A stretch of DNA of 64,000 nucleotides. Source: Mixophyes australis. Its lineage: Eukaryota; Chordata; Amphibia; Anura; Limnodynastidae. Of the stretch, positions 34,850 to 46,185 are shown in pieces (positions within the stretch are counted from its first letter, which is position 1; each line of letters opens with the position of its first letter). The notes beneath the pieces are model-generated. The model was not told the origin of the DNA. It did no database searches and saw only the letters and a program-made list of their open reading frames with translations. The position numbers were made by a program, and so were the translations under genes. Location: NCBI GenBank assembly GCA_036250195.1, contig JAVHZZ010000004.1:146520729-146584728 (forward strand), read 5' to 3'.

Positions 34850-36360
34850 GCAGCATGATACTGGGGAGGGTATGTAACGCCCCCTGCGGGGAAAGACAGG
34901 GACAGACGCAACACAAAAGAACTTACCTTGTAAACGATGGTCACCTCCAGTCCGCTTCCGATATCCCAGCTGCGATCCAATCCCAGCAGATCCGCAGCCG
35001 CAGTCACCTCCAATCACGTCCCTCTAAGATAGAGGCAGAGATTACGGCCGTGCCTACCAGGTAAGGGCTGTCCGAGACTACGGCAAAGAACAAGGACACG
35101 GTCAGTCCAAGCTCCTTGCCGCCTCCTCACTTTGTTCTTGCCAAGACGCGGGGGACTACAGGCACTGAAGGCCAAGACTAGTCCGAGGACTAATCCCGCC
35201 TCAAGTACCTCACACACCTGTCGGTGAGGGCCTAACCGAAAGGGGGAATCGAGCGTGATACTCACCGGGACACTCCCACTTCCGATCTGGTTCTCCTGCA
35301 CCTTCCCGACTCCTGCGGATGACAAGAACACACAGCCTCCCTCTACGCTCTCTGTGAGACTAAGATGGCACCCACAAAACTGGACTGACTACAACAGCGA
35401 CCCGACCCTAACAACGTTCTAATGGTCGGCAACGCAACTAAGTCAAACCACTATAACTAACTAGGTGTGGTGCACTAACGGAACTACTCACCTACACGCT
35501 ACGGGGAACACCAGCCGGTGTTCACAGCCTAAACCGGAGGGCGGTTCCTAACCCCCTCACCCAGGTCGTACCAAGAAGCTGCCTTCTTGCTATGGAGTCA
35601 CACACAGGCCCCAAGTACGGGTTCTTTAAGCCCGGCTGAGGCTCAGTAGAACAGCACACTAACCCGCGGGCCGACTGCCGCACGGAACAGCCGATCGAAC
35701 TGAACCGCCCGACTGCCTGTACTCAGGTATCTCACACGTGTCCCTACGTCCGGAACCACAGGTCCACCTGCACGGAACCGGCCTTGAGGACCCTTGATCA
35801 GAACCACGGCCGCCCCTGGAACTGCCTCAAGGTGTGCTGCACTGCCACCAACTCACTCAGCCACCCCCCTTGGGTACCAGTGTGACCCCGGGGACCTAAG
35901 GGACAGGAAAACTACGTGTGTTCTCCCCTGACTATGTGTATGCTGTTACTTACACTTGTCCCCACAGCACGGGTTAACACAGGAAAACCACAGGAACAAG
36001 AGCCTACCTTTAATGGGGGCCTGACGTCTTGCCCCTGGACACAGTTATATAGCACACCAAAATACTGTAATGTAAACTACACTCGCCACACAGACAGAAT
36101 AAATACAGTGTACAGTACTTTGCACGCTACTTACCCGAACACACCGCTGCTAGCCAACCAGCAGGTTGCTACAGCACCACAGGAGCCTCCGCTCTACTGC
36201 ACCTCCTAACCACGTGTGCTCACCTCACACAGGACCGCGCCTACACTCACAAGGCTCTCACGCCTCTACCACACACCACCAGGGCCTTATGCCCTACACA
36301 CCATGGGTCTCTGCCCAGCTACACACAGAGCCTTCTGCTCTGACTAATGGGCCTCAGCCC
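34850..36360. other. GC-rich unassigned segment with splice-donor-like words
   Basis: Base composition changes abruptly from about 34850. No protein domain is seen in the short frames. Recurrent minus-strand donor-like motifs occur at 34921 (AAG|GTAAGT), 35258 (CCG|GTGAGTAT), 35486 (TAG|GTGAGTAG) and 36003 (AAG|GTAGGC). It may be part of one large GC-rich repeat or a gene-associated region continuing to 37480. Confidence 0.4.
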
Positions 36361-36369
36361 CCGCTCTAA

Positions 36370-36760
36370 CTCAGGGCTCTGAGCCCACTCACTAGGGCCT
36401 TGTGCCCTACTACCTAGGGGTCCTAGCCCCTGCCTGAGGCCTGTGGCCTTCCTAACTAACTGAGGGCCTTGTGCCCTTAATAACCTACAGGCTACCAGCC
36501 TCTAACCAGGCCCTCTGCCTTCCTATGGCCTCTAGGCCACTAACTACCTAAGGGCCTTGTGCCCTTGTACCTGGGCTCTCACGCCCCTGTCTACCTAATA
36601 GGGGCTTGTCCCCTTTATATAGATACTAATGGCCTACTGGCCCACTAAACTCGTTGGGGCCTAGTGCCCAGGTCCCTGGGCCTTGTGCCCCTAATTTAGT
36701 GTGCCCACGGGCCTTGTGCCCGACCGTGGCCCCGGGCCTAGTGCCCGAATTAAAGCTGAG
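36370..36760. repeat. Array of short palindromic words (GGGCC-TTGT-GCCC type)
   Basis: About fifteen short hairpin words recur every 20-35 bp, such as GGGCCTTGTGCCC, GGGGCTTGTCCCC, GGGCCTAGTGCCC, GGCCTCTAGGCC and GGCCTACTGGCC. The stems are 4-6 bp with 2-5-nt loops, while spacers differ. Two more (GCCCTGACAAGGGC, GCCCTTACAAGGGC) lie in the adjacent promoter-proximal block. The array shows no coding sense. Confidence 0.75.
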
Positions 36761-36769
36761 TATACTTAC

Positions 36770-37260
36770 CTGCTCTGCGCAGGATACTCAACTTGCCACG
36801 CCGTCTTCTGCTTCTTCCTCCGGGTCTTCCAGACCCTCCAGCCGGCGGCGCCTCTTCTCCGGTTCGGCGCTGGGTCTCCTGTTGCAGCTGGGGCGGGGGC
36901 GCTCTCAGCCCTGACAAGGGCTCCCCGCCGACGATCTCCGCTCCGGCGGCTTGCTTGAAGTCTTCTGGCGGCAGGGTAGCTCACGGCCCTTACAAGGGCC
37001 CCCTGCCGCCGCTGCTGCTGGCTCCGTTGCTGGACGTCTGGAAGAGACGTCCTCTCTCTTCTCCGCCGACGGACTTCTGCTAAAATGGCGCCACCCGGCG
37101 ACTTATATAGTCGCCGGCGTGACGTCATTAGCCGGCGCGAGCGCTGATTGGCTCGCGTCGGCGCCAATCTTTTGAATGGCCGGGCGCGAGCCGCGATTGG
37201 CTCGCGCATCCGGCCGCTGATTGGCCAGCGGGGAAAGATGAGCCCTGATTGGCTCATCCT
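36770..37260 (-). promoter_or_regulatory. CpG-rich promoter-like block with candidate first exon
   Basis: On the minus strand the elements lie in textbook order: four CCAAT boxes (complement ATTGG at 37248, 37220, 37196, 37147), a CRE TGACGTCA (37120-37127), and a TATA box CTATATAAG (37110-37102). A YY1-like AAAATGGCG (37082-37090) lies near the expected start at about 37078. A GC-rich stretch without ATG then runs to a strong donor CAG|GTAAGTAT at 36770/36769. This would be a non-coding first exon of about 310 nt. It could belong to a host gene, a retroelement or a repeat; transcription is unproven. Confidence 0.5.
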
Positions 37261-37486
37261 TCCCCCGCGCACAGGACCTGCAAGAAAGAAGTTATACTCA
37301 CCGCCGCTGGATCGATGGACGGGTAAGTTCTCCTTCTCTTCTTTCTTCACCCACTTGCAGGGCTCAGCTACCGGGGGACTCTTCATCCCCTTCCCGGGCA
37401 CCAGGCACATCTTCAGCCCCTCCAGGGGCATAGCGATGGCGGGCACCTTCGCCCGCTTCTCGGGCATCATCTCCACAGGTATGTGA
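37148..37486 (+). other. Plus-strand exon-like unit on the opposite side
   Basis: An acceptor-like pyrimidine tract ending CACCCACTTGCAG (about 37360) is followed by a 119-nt open stretch that ends at a donor-like CCACAG|GTATGTGAG (about 37480). An upstream donor-like G|GTAAGTTC at 37323 would leave an implausibly short intron of about 40 nt. The 112-codon frame across it has no recognised domain. Confidence 0.25.
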
Positions 37487-37499
37487 GCGGAACATCGAA

Positions 37500-38095
37500 A
37501 CAAAAGCCACAATCTCTGTTATGTTATGGAAATGGCGGCTCCCCCCACCCCATCCAACAGTGGAGAGCAGGGGCACACACATACAATTTAATATAAAGTA
37601 TACCTATATCATTTTGTGATGGATATTTTATTAAACTGGAAAACTGCTTTATCGCTTTCAGCACAAATGTATTTGGAACAAAACAGGAAGCTGCCAATGG
37701 ATCAGACATGCACTCTAATGCTTATTGAGAAGACCCTAAAAATATTGCACATCAGACCTATCAATTCCATCTTGATGACAGGTTGGAGAGCTACTGCTTT
37801 TTGCAATGGTATCACTATATAGACTATGCTATCACTATATAGACTATGCTATACATAATGCCTTTAGAACTTCCTTTCTTCCTTTTTAAAAATAATTAAA
37901 TAAATAAATCATCTATTTTTACCCTTTAGACAGCCACCGGGAGCTGCGGCTGTGTAGGCAGGGCAGTGTAACAGTGATGTGTTTGGCAATCTCGCCTATA
38001 GAAAGCAGCGTGTTGTATCTGTCGATTTTTATTTGAAACTCAGTCGAGTTTGCAAAATGGCAGCTTCATATAGTTGGAGATTTGTATAGCTAGGG
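37500..38095. other. Unassigned DNA with a short tandem duplication
   Basis: ATCACTATATAGACTATGCT is present twice in tandem (37810-37849). Otherwise no gene or repeat was recognised. Confidence 0.5.
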
Positions 38096-38266
38096 TGGGG
38101 GAAAATCAAGACAGCGATTTGCCGCGACTTTGAAACCAGCGTTTTTTGTTTTTTTTAAAATCTCCGGCGATTTTATATCAAATCTCAGGTTACTACATCA
38201 GCAAGTTTCAACTTGTCCGAGAAAATCGTGGGGTTTTCAAAATCACATCTTGATACATTTACCCCC
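38096..38266. repeat. Harbinger-like MITE
   Basis: The left end GGGGGAAAATCAAGACAGCGATTT is roughly mirrored by AAATCACATCTTGATACATTTACCCCC at the right. This is a common frog MITE terminus. Flanks are not clearly duplicated. Confidence 0.6.
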
Positions 38267-40739
38267 AGTTGTCCAGTTGCAGCTCAATTTGAGAAAGGAG
38301 AACAGGTTCAAGCTTGTTTAAGCTTACATAGCTACATTGCATTGAATTTTGTATTTTCTCCATGCAACTGGCAAATTTGAACTTCAAACTCAAACACAGA
38401 AATATTTTCGCTGTTCTAATGAAAAAAAGTAAAAAATGTGGCCATGTAAGATCGAAAGGCAAAGACAACATTTTATAGTTTTTTTTAATGTCTTTTAATT
38501 GTGACCTGCAAACACATACTTTGAATTCAAACTTCACATTCGAGTTTAGCAGTAAAATGACCATCACACTCTTTAAACCAAAACAATTTTCAATATTTTC
38601 AATATTGTTTCAATCAAAAGTTTGTGAAACAGAGCCGGTGGGATTCAATTTGAACTGGCTGTCATACATGGAGCATCTCTATCGGTGAATATGGATTAAT
38701 AAAGACAGGAATTCTTCCCTTTCCCACCAATCATGTCAGGTAAAGGGACTATAAAGGGTCTTCAGAGGGTGAGTATTATTTTTTTTTTTAAAATATATCC
38801 TATTCTGGATATAAGATGCTATCTTTACCATCTATTCCTAATTTATGAGCGTGAAAGGTTAATACTTAAAAAAGAGTATTTAGCAGACTTGTCATGATTC
38901 TGTGTAACCGGCTTAAGTGTAGCTACTCAGCAGCAATGTGTCTCGGGAAATTATTGTAAAACATTTTCATCTTTGGGGCTCATTGTAAGTGGTGCATACG
39001 CCCTTTTGTTTAGCATAAAATACACAAACCGCACGTGCTCACAATAAAGTGCTCTCTGGCGTCCATATGCAAATTTGGTACTGGCTCCTCCTTAACTTTG
39101 GAGAGGCAGAATGCAGACGAGGACAGTAAGGGCGTGTTCACATGATTACGAGTTAAGGCAGACCTGCACAGAGATGCAGATATGCTTGTCCGTAATTAAA
39201 TAAATTGGGGATGCTTGAGGGCTGGTGCAAATACACACTGATAATGGTGATGACAGTCGCCAGCGCTAGCCACCTCTGATTGGCTGATTGCTATTCATCT
39301 CTGCAGCTGTCTTCATGGTGGTGCCTATATTATATGTGTGGCCGTATTGACTTTGTTTCTAATTTCATTTGTACACGAGTAATTTATTCCTGGTGTATTA
39401 TAGTTTTTTTTTATTTAAATCAAATCTAATAGCGAATGCATTTTTCATTATTAAAACAAATGTAAACAAACTTTTCTTGTGCTTATGACCTGACCTGGTT
39501 GGGTGTAAGTACGTCTAACGTAAACCTGGCACATATGTAACTGGTGCAGCGCTGGATGTATCTTCAGATGCCTCTGACTCAGTATATGGGCATAAATGCG
39601 CTATTTTTACATGCAGCTTTTGAGAGGTTACGATTTTGATCATTATTTCTCCATATGTTCCCCTATGTCTACAGGTTACATGGCCAAAAATTACTCAAAA
39701 ACTGACTGCTGAGACAAACAAAATGTAAGTTTAAAAAATGGAAAAAAGATAAACAAAAAGTAAGATATAAAAACAACAAAAGTAAAATATGTGCTCCCTA
39801 AATAGACTGTTTTCTTCATTTTTATTGTCAGATACTATATTTCTGTGTAAACACTGCAACATGTGTCAGGATCCTCACAATAGGGTCTGTCTCCTTCTTC
39901 CACTTCCAATGTGACGCGGTGGTGCCCTAAATACGCTCTCTGGGCTTCTCCACTTCCCAAACATAATCCAATAATAATCGTTATTTCAGGCAACACACCT
40001 CATATATGGCATATGTTTCAAAGAGTGATCAGTGGATTGTGATACAGGTGGGTGTCATGACACAACGTTTTGGAGGTGGGGGGTTCCACCACCACCCCCC
40101 ATTTTTCAGGTGAAGTCACTCAAAGGAACCAGGAAACAGATGGATAAATGCAGCAGCTGTATATGACATTGATATATATTTTATTTACACACAGATCTGT
40201 TTACCTCTTTTTGACCACATATCTTAGATGTCTTTATTATGAATAAATGTAATTTAAAGCATTTGATAATTTTATCTTCTCTATACCTATGGTTTATGTT
40301 TAATAAGCTAAGTTTTCATTATTTCAGCAACCCCTGTACTGCCCTCCATTACCATCTCTGCCCCCAGTCATTATCTCACACACCACTTCTCTTCCAATTT
40401 CAGGAGCATTAATTAAGAAAACAAAGGAAAATCATGCAAAATATATTTTAAAATATATTTATTAAGGTTTTCTTTGAAATTAAAAAGTACATTTGTCATT
40501 CTGCATAATAAAATAGAAAAATATGTTTAAAGATTGCCCTTTGGCTCTTCCAAACTTGTTCTATAAGAGAACCAAGATAGAGGATACCCCTGGACTCACG
40601 AGGAGTCACCCTTCAGCACTCAGGAGAGGAAAAACCCCCTGTGGAGGAAACCTCTGGGGAACCATGGCTGCAAGGACTGCCCTTCCCTCTGGGCTTTAAG
40701 GGGCTATGCAGAGATAAATACTGAACCTTAATCAAATAT
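38267..40739. other. Unassigned DNA
   Basis: No gene recognised. GGGCTCATTGTAAGTGGTGC (38977) and GGCATAAATGCGC (39588) may be worn MITE ends. Frames are short and unsupported. Confidence 0.35.
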
Positions 40740-41165
40740 GTACACGTGAAGGTGAATTGTCTGTTGATCAGGTAAAGCTGATATGTCTTGATCGGGTGAC
40801 GGCAAAATGTCAGTTGATCTGGTGAAGGGGCGAAATGTCTGTTGATCTGGTGAAGGGCGAAATGTCTGTTGATCTGGTGAAGGGCGAAATGTCTGTTGAT
40901 CGGGTGAAGGCGAAATGTCTGTTGATCGGGTGAAGGCGATATGTCTGTTGATCGGGTGAAGGCGAAATGTCTGTTGATCAACAAACATTTCACCTTCACA
41001 TGATTAACAAACATTTCACCTTCACATGATCAACAAACATTTCACCTTCACATGATCAACAAACATTTCACTTTCACATGATCAACAAACATTTCACCTT
41101 CACATGATCAACAAACATTTTGACTTTCACATGATCAACAAACACTTCACTGCTGCATGGTCATG
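40740..41165. repeat. 27-28-bp minisatellite in head-to-head inverted blocks
   Basis: From 40750 to about 40980, units of GTTGATCTGGTGAAGGGCGAAATGTCT-type run forward (about 8 copies). From about 40981 to 41160, about 6-7 units of ACAAACATTTCACCTTCACATGATCA-type run in the opposite sense; their complement is the same unit. The junction is a local palindrome, TGTTGATCAACA. The minus-strand Asp/Gln/Thr-rich frame is an artefact. Confidence 0.9.
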
Positions 41166-41189
41166 GGAAGGTGAAATTGAAAAAAAAAG

Positions 41190-41415
41190 GTGAAGTTGAT
41201 CATGTTGCTCATTAAAGTAGATTTGGCTGATGGAATTGGTAAGACAGATGTCCAAATCCTCTCTCGCTACCCAATTTGTATCCCTCGTGAAGCTGCACAC
41301 TTTTCGAAGTTGACGGCCATCCCCTTTTACAATATTAGTAGTATTGTAAACAAGCTCGATGTCATATTTTAGGGTAGTCAAGCTCCAAGTCTGCCGGCAC
41401 ATCCAAATGAGTTAT
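41190..41415 (+). ncRNA. 7SK small nuclear RNA pseudogene
   Basis: Three collinear blocks follow vertebrate 7SK RNA as I remember it: GATTTGGCTGATGGAATTGG (7SK GATTCGGCTGATCTGGCTGG), the run ATCCCTCGTGAAGCTGCACAC...CGAAG...GACGGCCATCCCC, and the 3' AGGGTAGTCAAGCTCCAAG...CACATCCAAATGAG. 7SK RNA holds P-TEFb inactive with HEXIM and LARP7. The copy lacks most of the 5' hairpin, part of the middle and the 3' terminal hairpin, and is well diverged, so it is a pseudogene of about 225 bp and not the functional gene. No search was run. Confidence 0.75.
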
Positions 41416-42045
41416 AGGTTTTTGGAGGCTATACTTACCTAATGATGGCCTCTTTTGGCGAGATGGCTACAAGTTTCTGAAGTAAATACCAGAAGACAGT
41501 GAGGTACAGACGATGTAGTCAGTATGTGCAGGAGAGCTGGTGATGTATGCTGGTGCTGGGTCAGTGTCCTGGCTGTGTGTGACAGAGGGTGGAGTCTTGA
41601 AGCAGTTATATCAGCAGTTACCATTATGATGTCACATCATGACCTCACTCACCTCAACATTCCATAAAGAGGCAAAGTCCTCAGGCTATTTATCACACAT
41701 CTGTCCATATAGTCCTCTGTCACCAATGGTTTCTTTTCTTCTCATTTACTTTCACTCAACTCCTATCTCTTTCTGTCATTTCATATATAATTTATCTGAC
41801 ACTCTTTATAATCTATTTCTAGACACCTAAATGTACTGCTAATTCGATTCATAACTATCAGAAGATTGCTTTTAATAAAAGAAAATGTTTTCTACCTTCA
41901 AAGACACAATGCCTATAGTATTAGGCACTTATCCCTGTAATTGACATTAGTAAAATATAACAAAAATAGTGATGTCCAAATAAAACACTACTCTCCATCA
42001 CACAATACACCATTATTGGCATTACAAGAATTTGAATATTATTTT
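41416..42045. other. Unassigned DNA
   Basis: No gene or repeat recognised. Confidence 0.4.
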
Positions 42046-42322
42046 AGTACTTTAATAAATCTCCTGCTTTCCCAATAATACTACTTTGGTGGTGGCCCCT
42101 CTGCTCTCCATAGCAGGGGAAATATGACATAGAGGGTGTAGGCTTTGACATTGGGTTATATATTTCCTGCTGTGGAGAGACAAGTAGCTGGAGGTGATCA
42201 GTAAAAGTGCCAGCTATATTTGATACTGGGACCTTGCTACATAGAGTAAATGATGGGTGACCAATAAGAGGGGCCCACCAGATATCATTATTGGGAAGGG
42301 AGGGGATTTAGTAAATATAAAT
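42046..42322. mobile_element. TIR MITE, about 275 bp
   Basis: The left TTAATAAATCTCCTGCTTTC...CCCAATAATA...GGTGGCCCCTCT is mirrored by AGAGGGGCCCACC...TATCATTATTGGGA...GGGGATTTAGTAAA at the right, giving imperfect inverted ends of about 55 bp. The interior repeats a smaller inverted pair (TCTCCATAGCAGGGGAAATAT against ATATTTCCTGCTGTGGAGA). Non-coding. Confidence 0.7.
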
Positions 42323-44191
42323 AAAGTTTAAAAAAACCTTCAATCAAAATGAGCAAACAGTTTAAATTTGCTCTTAATCAAAATCAGTTCTCCATGAAAG
42401 TCACTTACAATGAGTGATCAGTAAATGTCATTACCTGTTATGACCAAAAAAATAAATCTGATAATGTATACTTAACCACTTTGGGCAGGAGCAGGATAGG
42501 AAATTTTAGCTTGGGAGCAAGCACACAGCACTGGCCAATGAGCAGTGGCCCATGCTTAGTGGTGGTTTTAGTATTGAAGTAACTAAGAAAATTACATGTT
42601 ACATATATTGTAGATGTGGTAGCTCACCAGTGCCGCTTTTTCCACTTGTACTGCTGTTTTCATATCTCATGCTGTCATGCTCAAGTCAGTGAATAAGTCA
42701 TCACATCAGATAGGCAGGAGAATATTTTAAAACAACTCGTATCCTGGGGTTAGACAGTGGGCAGTGGGGTCTATGGCAGATTGTGGCAGGCTGACTGAAG
42801 TATCTCCTTACCACACATGCTAGTGAATGCCCAGTGGCCTCCCCACCACAAGAAAATATTCTGGCTCCCAGAAAATGCTCTCTGCAACCAAGAGTATAAG
42901 TGCTGGTGCATTTTACTCTGCATAAACGATTGTCTAATGGTAAGTCGATTGGGCTCTTCATAATGTATTGTGCGGTTTATAAAAATGTATTCTTACGAAT
43001 CCTGGTAACTGAAGCTTATCAAGACTCTGAATTGTAGGCAAATAAGCATTTTAGTTAGAGAGTTCCAGTATAAGTCACGGTCCAACACCTCTACTGCCTA
43101 ATGCTCCCTCTGTCACTATGCTCTTCATACACTGACTGCAGGAGGACATATGCAAACACACAGCCTAATGAATGTGTGCGCATCCCTCCTGGCAGCAGTG
43201 AATCTTAGGAACTGACAGTATCAAGGATCCCCAAAGTCTTATCCTTTAACAGTGTCCAATACTACTTGACTTGCTGGATGCGGCATTGTCAGTCACCATC
43301 CCAATATTGGTCTTACAGGGCTCCTGTAGGCTGTGGCTATATGCTCTTGTTTATTAAATTGTGGTGATAACTGATTCTCTATGGCTGTAATAAGGGGATC
43401 AGGGCAATCAGGGCTCTATTGATAAATAGCCCGTAAGTCTCTCAAGAGATTAAGCTCCACAGTAGTGCAGTGAACCGGAGTGAAACTCTTTCATTCTGAT
43501 CTCACACCACTGCTTTCCATGTGTTGTGCATCAATGTAGAGGGTGGGCACGTGGGAGACCTGTTATGATAACATGGAAACATTCATATAAGTAAAGAACT
43601 TTTTGTATCATGTTGTGTTTTGGTTCTGTTTTCTGTGTATGTAATGTATGGCGCTGCAGACCCTTTGTGGCGCCTTATAAGTCAAAGATAATAATAGTAA
43701 TAATAACTTTTCCTATCAAAAGGCTTTGTTAGAACATGATGTACAGCTGAAGAACTTGCTTGCTCTCCTGTAAAAAATTTTTTTAATGGCTCCCTTTCAA
43801 AACCTGTTTCTAGGTAGGGATACACTTGCTCCCCTGCCCTCACTTACCACCCTGAGTTGCCAGCTGTCTCCTCTTCCACCACTGCCTGCTTCTCTGCACC
43901 TTCCTGCTCAGAGAGGGAAAAAACACCAGAGTTGAATCCCTGTCAAAATGTAATCTCGAAACCCCAGAATGTTACCTCTCGTGCATGGCTTTCTTGGCCT
44001 CAAATCATAACAACTATTTTCTTATGACACAGTAAAAAGGTAAGCACCTAAATAGGTTTCCACATTGTTAATAAACCACTACCTTAGTAGATAAGATAAA
44101 GCAGCTTTATCCTACACAGCAAAATACCTATAAAGTCTATGTACAGTCTATTAAGAGAAAGTGTTAGAATTAAGAGTTAAATTGAGTACAT
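42323..44191. other. Unassigned DNA with a SINE tail
   Basis: ATGGCGCTGCAGACCCTTTGTGGCGCCTTATAAGTCAAAGATAATAAT (43648-43695) is the end of the dispersed repeat seen at 22838-22995. Nothing else was recognised. Confidence 0.45.
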
Positions 44192-44365
44192 CATACCTCC
44201 CAACATCTAGAATCACGCAAAATAGGGACAAAATATGCACTGCCCAAACTCTGTCCACAAATGATTACATTTGTGTAAACTCCACCCACTTTTGCATTAA
44301 GCCCCATCCATTTAGCAGCCTGCGAATCAGGATGTCCCTCAAAATGGGGACAGTTGGGAGGTATG
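44192..44365. mobile_element. MITE with CATACCTCCCAAC ends, 174 bp
   Basis: The ends CATACCTCCCAACATCT and GACAGTTGGGAGGTATG are inverted repeats. Related words occur inside the hAT-like elements at 10080 and 34150, so the family is dispersed here. No matching flanks were found. Confidence 0.75.
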
Positions 44366-44400
44366 GATCATTCAAATAAACTATCATAAATTGTATGGTA

Positions 44401-44588
44401 CATTGTTTCTCAAACCCAGTCCTCAGGACCCATAACAGTGCAGGTTTTCCAGGTCACCAGTGTAATAATAATACCACCTGTAGATCTGTTACATGTATCA
44501 GTCAGTAATGATTACACCTGTGCTAAAGCAAAGAGATATGGAAAACATGTACTGTTGGGGTCCTGAAGACCAAGTTTAAGAAACATTG
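44401..44588. mobile_element. hAT-type MITE, 188 bp
   Basis: The ends CATTGTTTCTCAAACCCAGTCCTCAGGACCC and GGGGTCCTGAAGACCAAGTTTAAGAAACATTG form inverted repeats. The flanks GTATGGTA (44393-44400) and GTATAGTA (44589-44596) match at 7 of 8 bases, fitting an 8-bp hAT duplication. Confidence 0.75.
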
Positions 44589-46185
44589 GTATAGTACATA
44601 TTTTTACTGTTACTTGAGGCCTGTTGCATTTCTTTAGGATTCTCGCCAGCATACATCTAAATCTGTAGCTCAGAAACCACTCTGCTTTTGCTTGTAAACT
44701 TTCCTCCTTCCTCCCTGGTGATATTACTGTCCATTCAATCATTGCAACTTAAGCCCTGCTCATCATACATATAAATGGAATATTCCACTGCAAAATGTAC
44801 GAAGGGGAAGCACCACAATGACACCTGACAGATTAAGAACCCATGGGGCCCTAGACCAAGGCTGGATTAGCAATGGGCCTGATGGGGCTGCAGGCCTCTC
44901 CACAGAAATAGAGAAATAGGCCCAGGCCAGTAAGGAGGAAATAGTTTTGTTTTTTTTTCTTGTGAGGGCACCTGGCTCAGGGAGGGGGTTCAGAGTGATA
45001 AGCTGTGATGGGTGGTGGTGTGGATCGCCAGCGGCTCTATTAGTGAATACGGGTCTAGGTCTGCTCTGCTCTAACTGACAATACATTGCAGAATACGTCC
45101 AATACATATTTGGAATATAAAGTCACGCACAGAAAAAAAAAATCAATTAATGTCGCCTGTTATAGTTATTAATGACAAAACATTAAAAAAAAAAAAAAAA
45201 ATTTTTTTCTCTCTCCATAAAATACATTAGGATGTTATCAGTGTCTACTGTGCATACAATACATTTTTACAGTTGCTTCTGATTGCAAACACATGTTCTA
45301 GCATACATATACGACCATCATCGCTAGCAATCGGCACTTACCCCAGACCTGTAACTGGTGCAAATGATATGACTAAAAAATACGTACCTTTGAGATGCCC
45401 AAACATTGAATCGGGTGTTGCTGATTGAGCTTGGCATGCCCTTACTGTACATTGACTACATGCATACGCCCATTTCCTCACTGATCCTCCCCTGAAATTG
45501 TAGGGTCCTTTGCACTCGAAGATGATTTAGACATTGCTGCACTGTCTGGCGTTTGTTTCTGGGCGTGCACAGAACGATTTTACGCAAAATACGGCAAATA
45601 TTGGCATTTATGTACCTTAATGAATCAGGCCATATGTGTCTATCTTATAGAGTATATAGATCTTATAGAGTAATATCTGAAATTCATCACACAGTAAGCT
45701 ATTTTCAGGTTTGTATCTCAGTTATAACTTCATTGTACCTAAATGAAATACTTGTCTCTCTCACTAACTGCCCCAAATGTGAGTAGGCCCCAGAGGGGAC
45801 CTCTACCACAAACTGTCCCCAGCCGCAATTTGTCGTTGGAGAGACGAGCCACACCAAAATCATCATCATCACTCCACATATCACTTGTCACCTTCCCCTT
45901 CCTATAGTCCTTGACACGTACAAACCCCACCACAGAGCAGAATGATTTGACACCTTGTTTCAAAGCTCTAAAGGTACCTATGTATAAATATAACATAATC
46001 AGATACCAAAAGGTTTTGCAGTCAGAGAAATAGAGGACTCCAGTTGTAGCTGGACTCTCTCCACTGATGGTCAAACAGCGGTTAATTTACTTTGCTGGGA
46101 CTTGCAGTTTAGAGACATGGCCCAATCCTGATTCAAAGTTACTGGTTGAAAACAGTGAGAAAAGTCTCTCCTCTCGCTTATAGAA
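44589..46185. other. Mostly unassigned DNA
   Basis: AAGGCTGGATTAGCAATGGGCCTGATGGGGC (44868-44898) resembles the terminus of a hAT-like family. CTTAATGAATCAGGCC (45618-45633) looks like the end of a further MITE. A 111-codon minus-strand frame (45739-46074) has balanced composition but no recognised domain (see findings). Confidence 0.4.

Noticed and set aside
36766..37512. 248-codon minus-strand frame through the CpG-rich block
   Set aside because: Arg- and Ala-rich from base composition; it crosses the TATA, CRE and donor motifs and has no domain. A non-coding first exon explains the region better.
40613..41014. 133-codon frame with repeated DQQTFR-type peptides
   Set aside because: Reads through a 27-bp minisatellite whose length is a multiple of three; no start context or domain.
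45768..45830. U1 snRNA-like text (CCCCAAATGTGAG)
   Set aside because: Similarity is limited to about a dozen bases; the rest does not follow U1.
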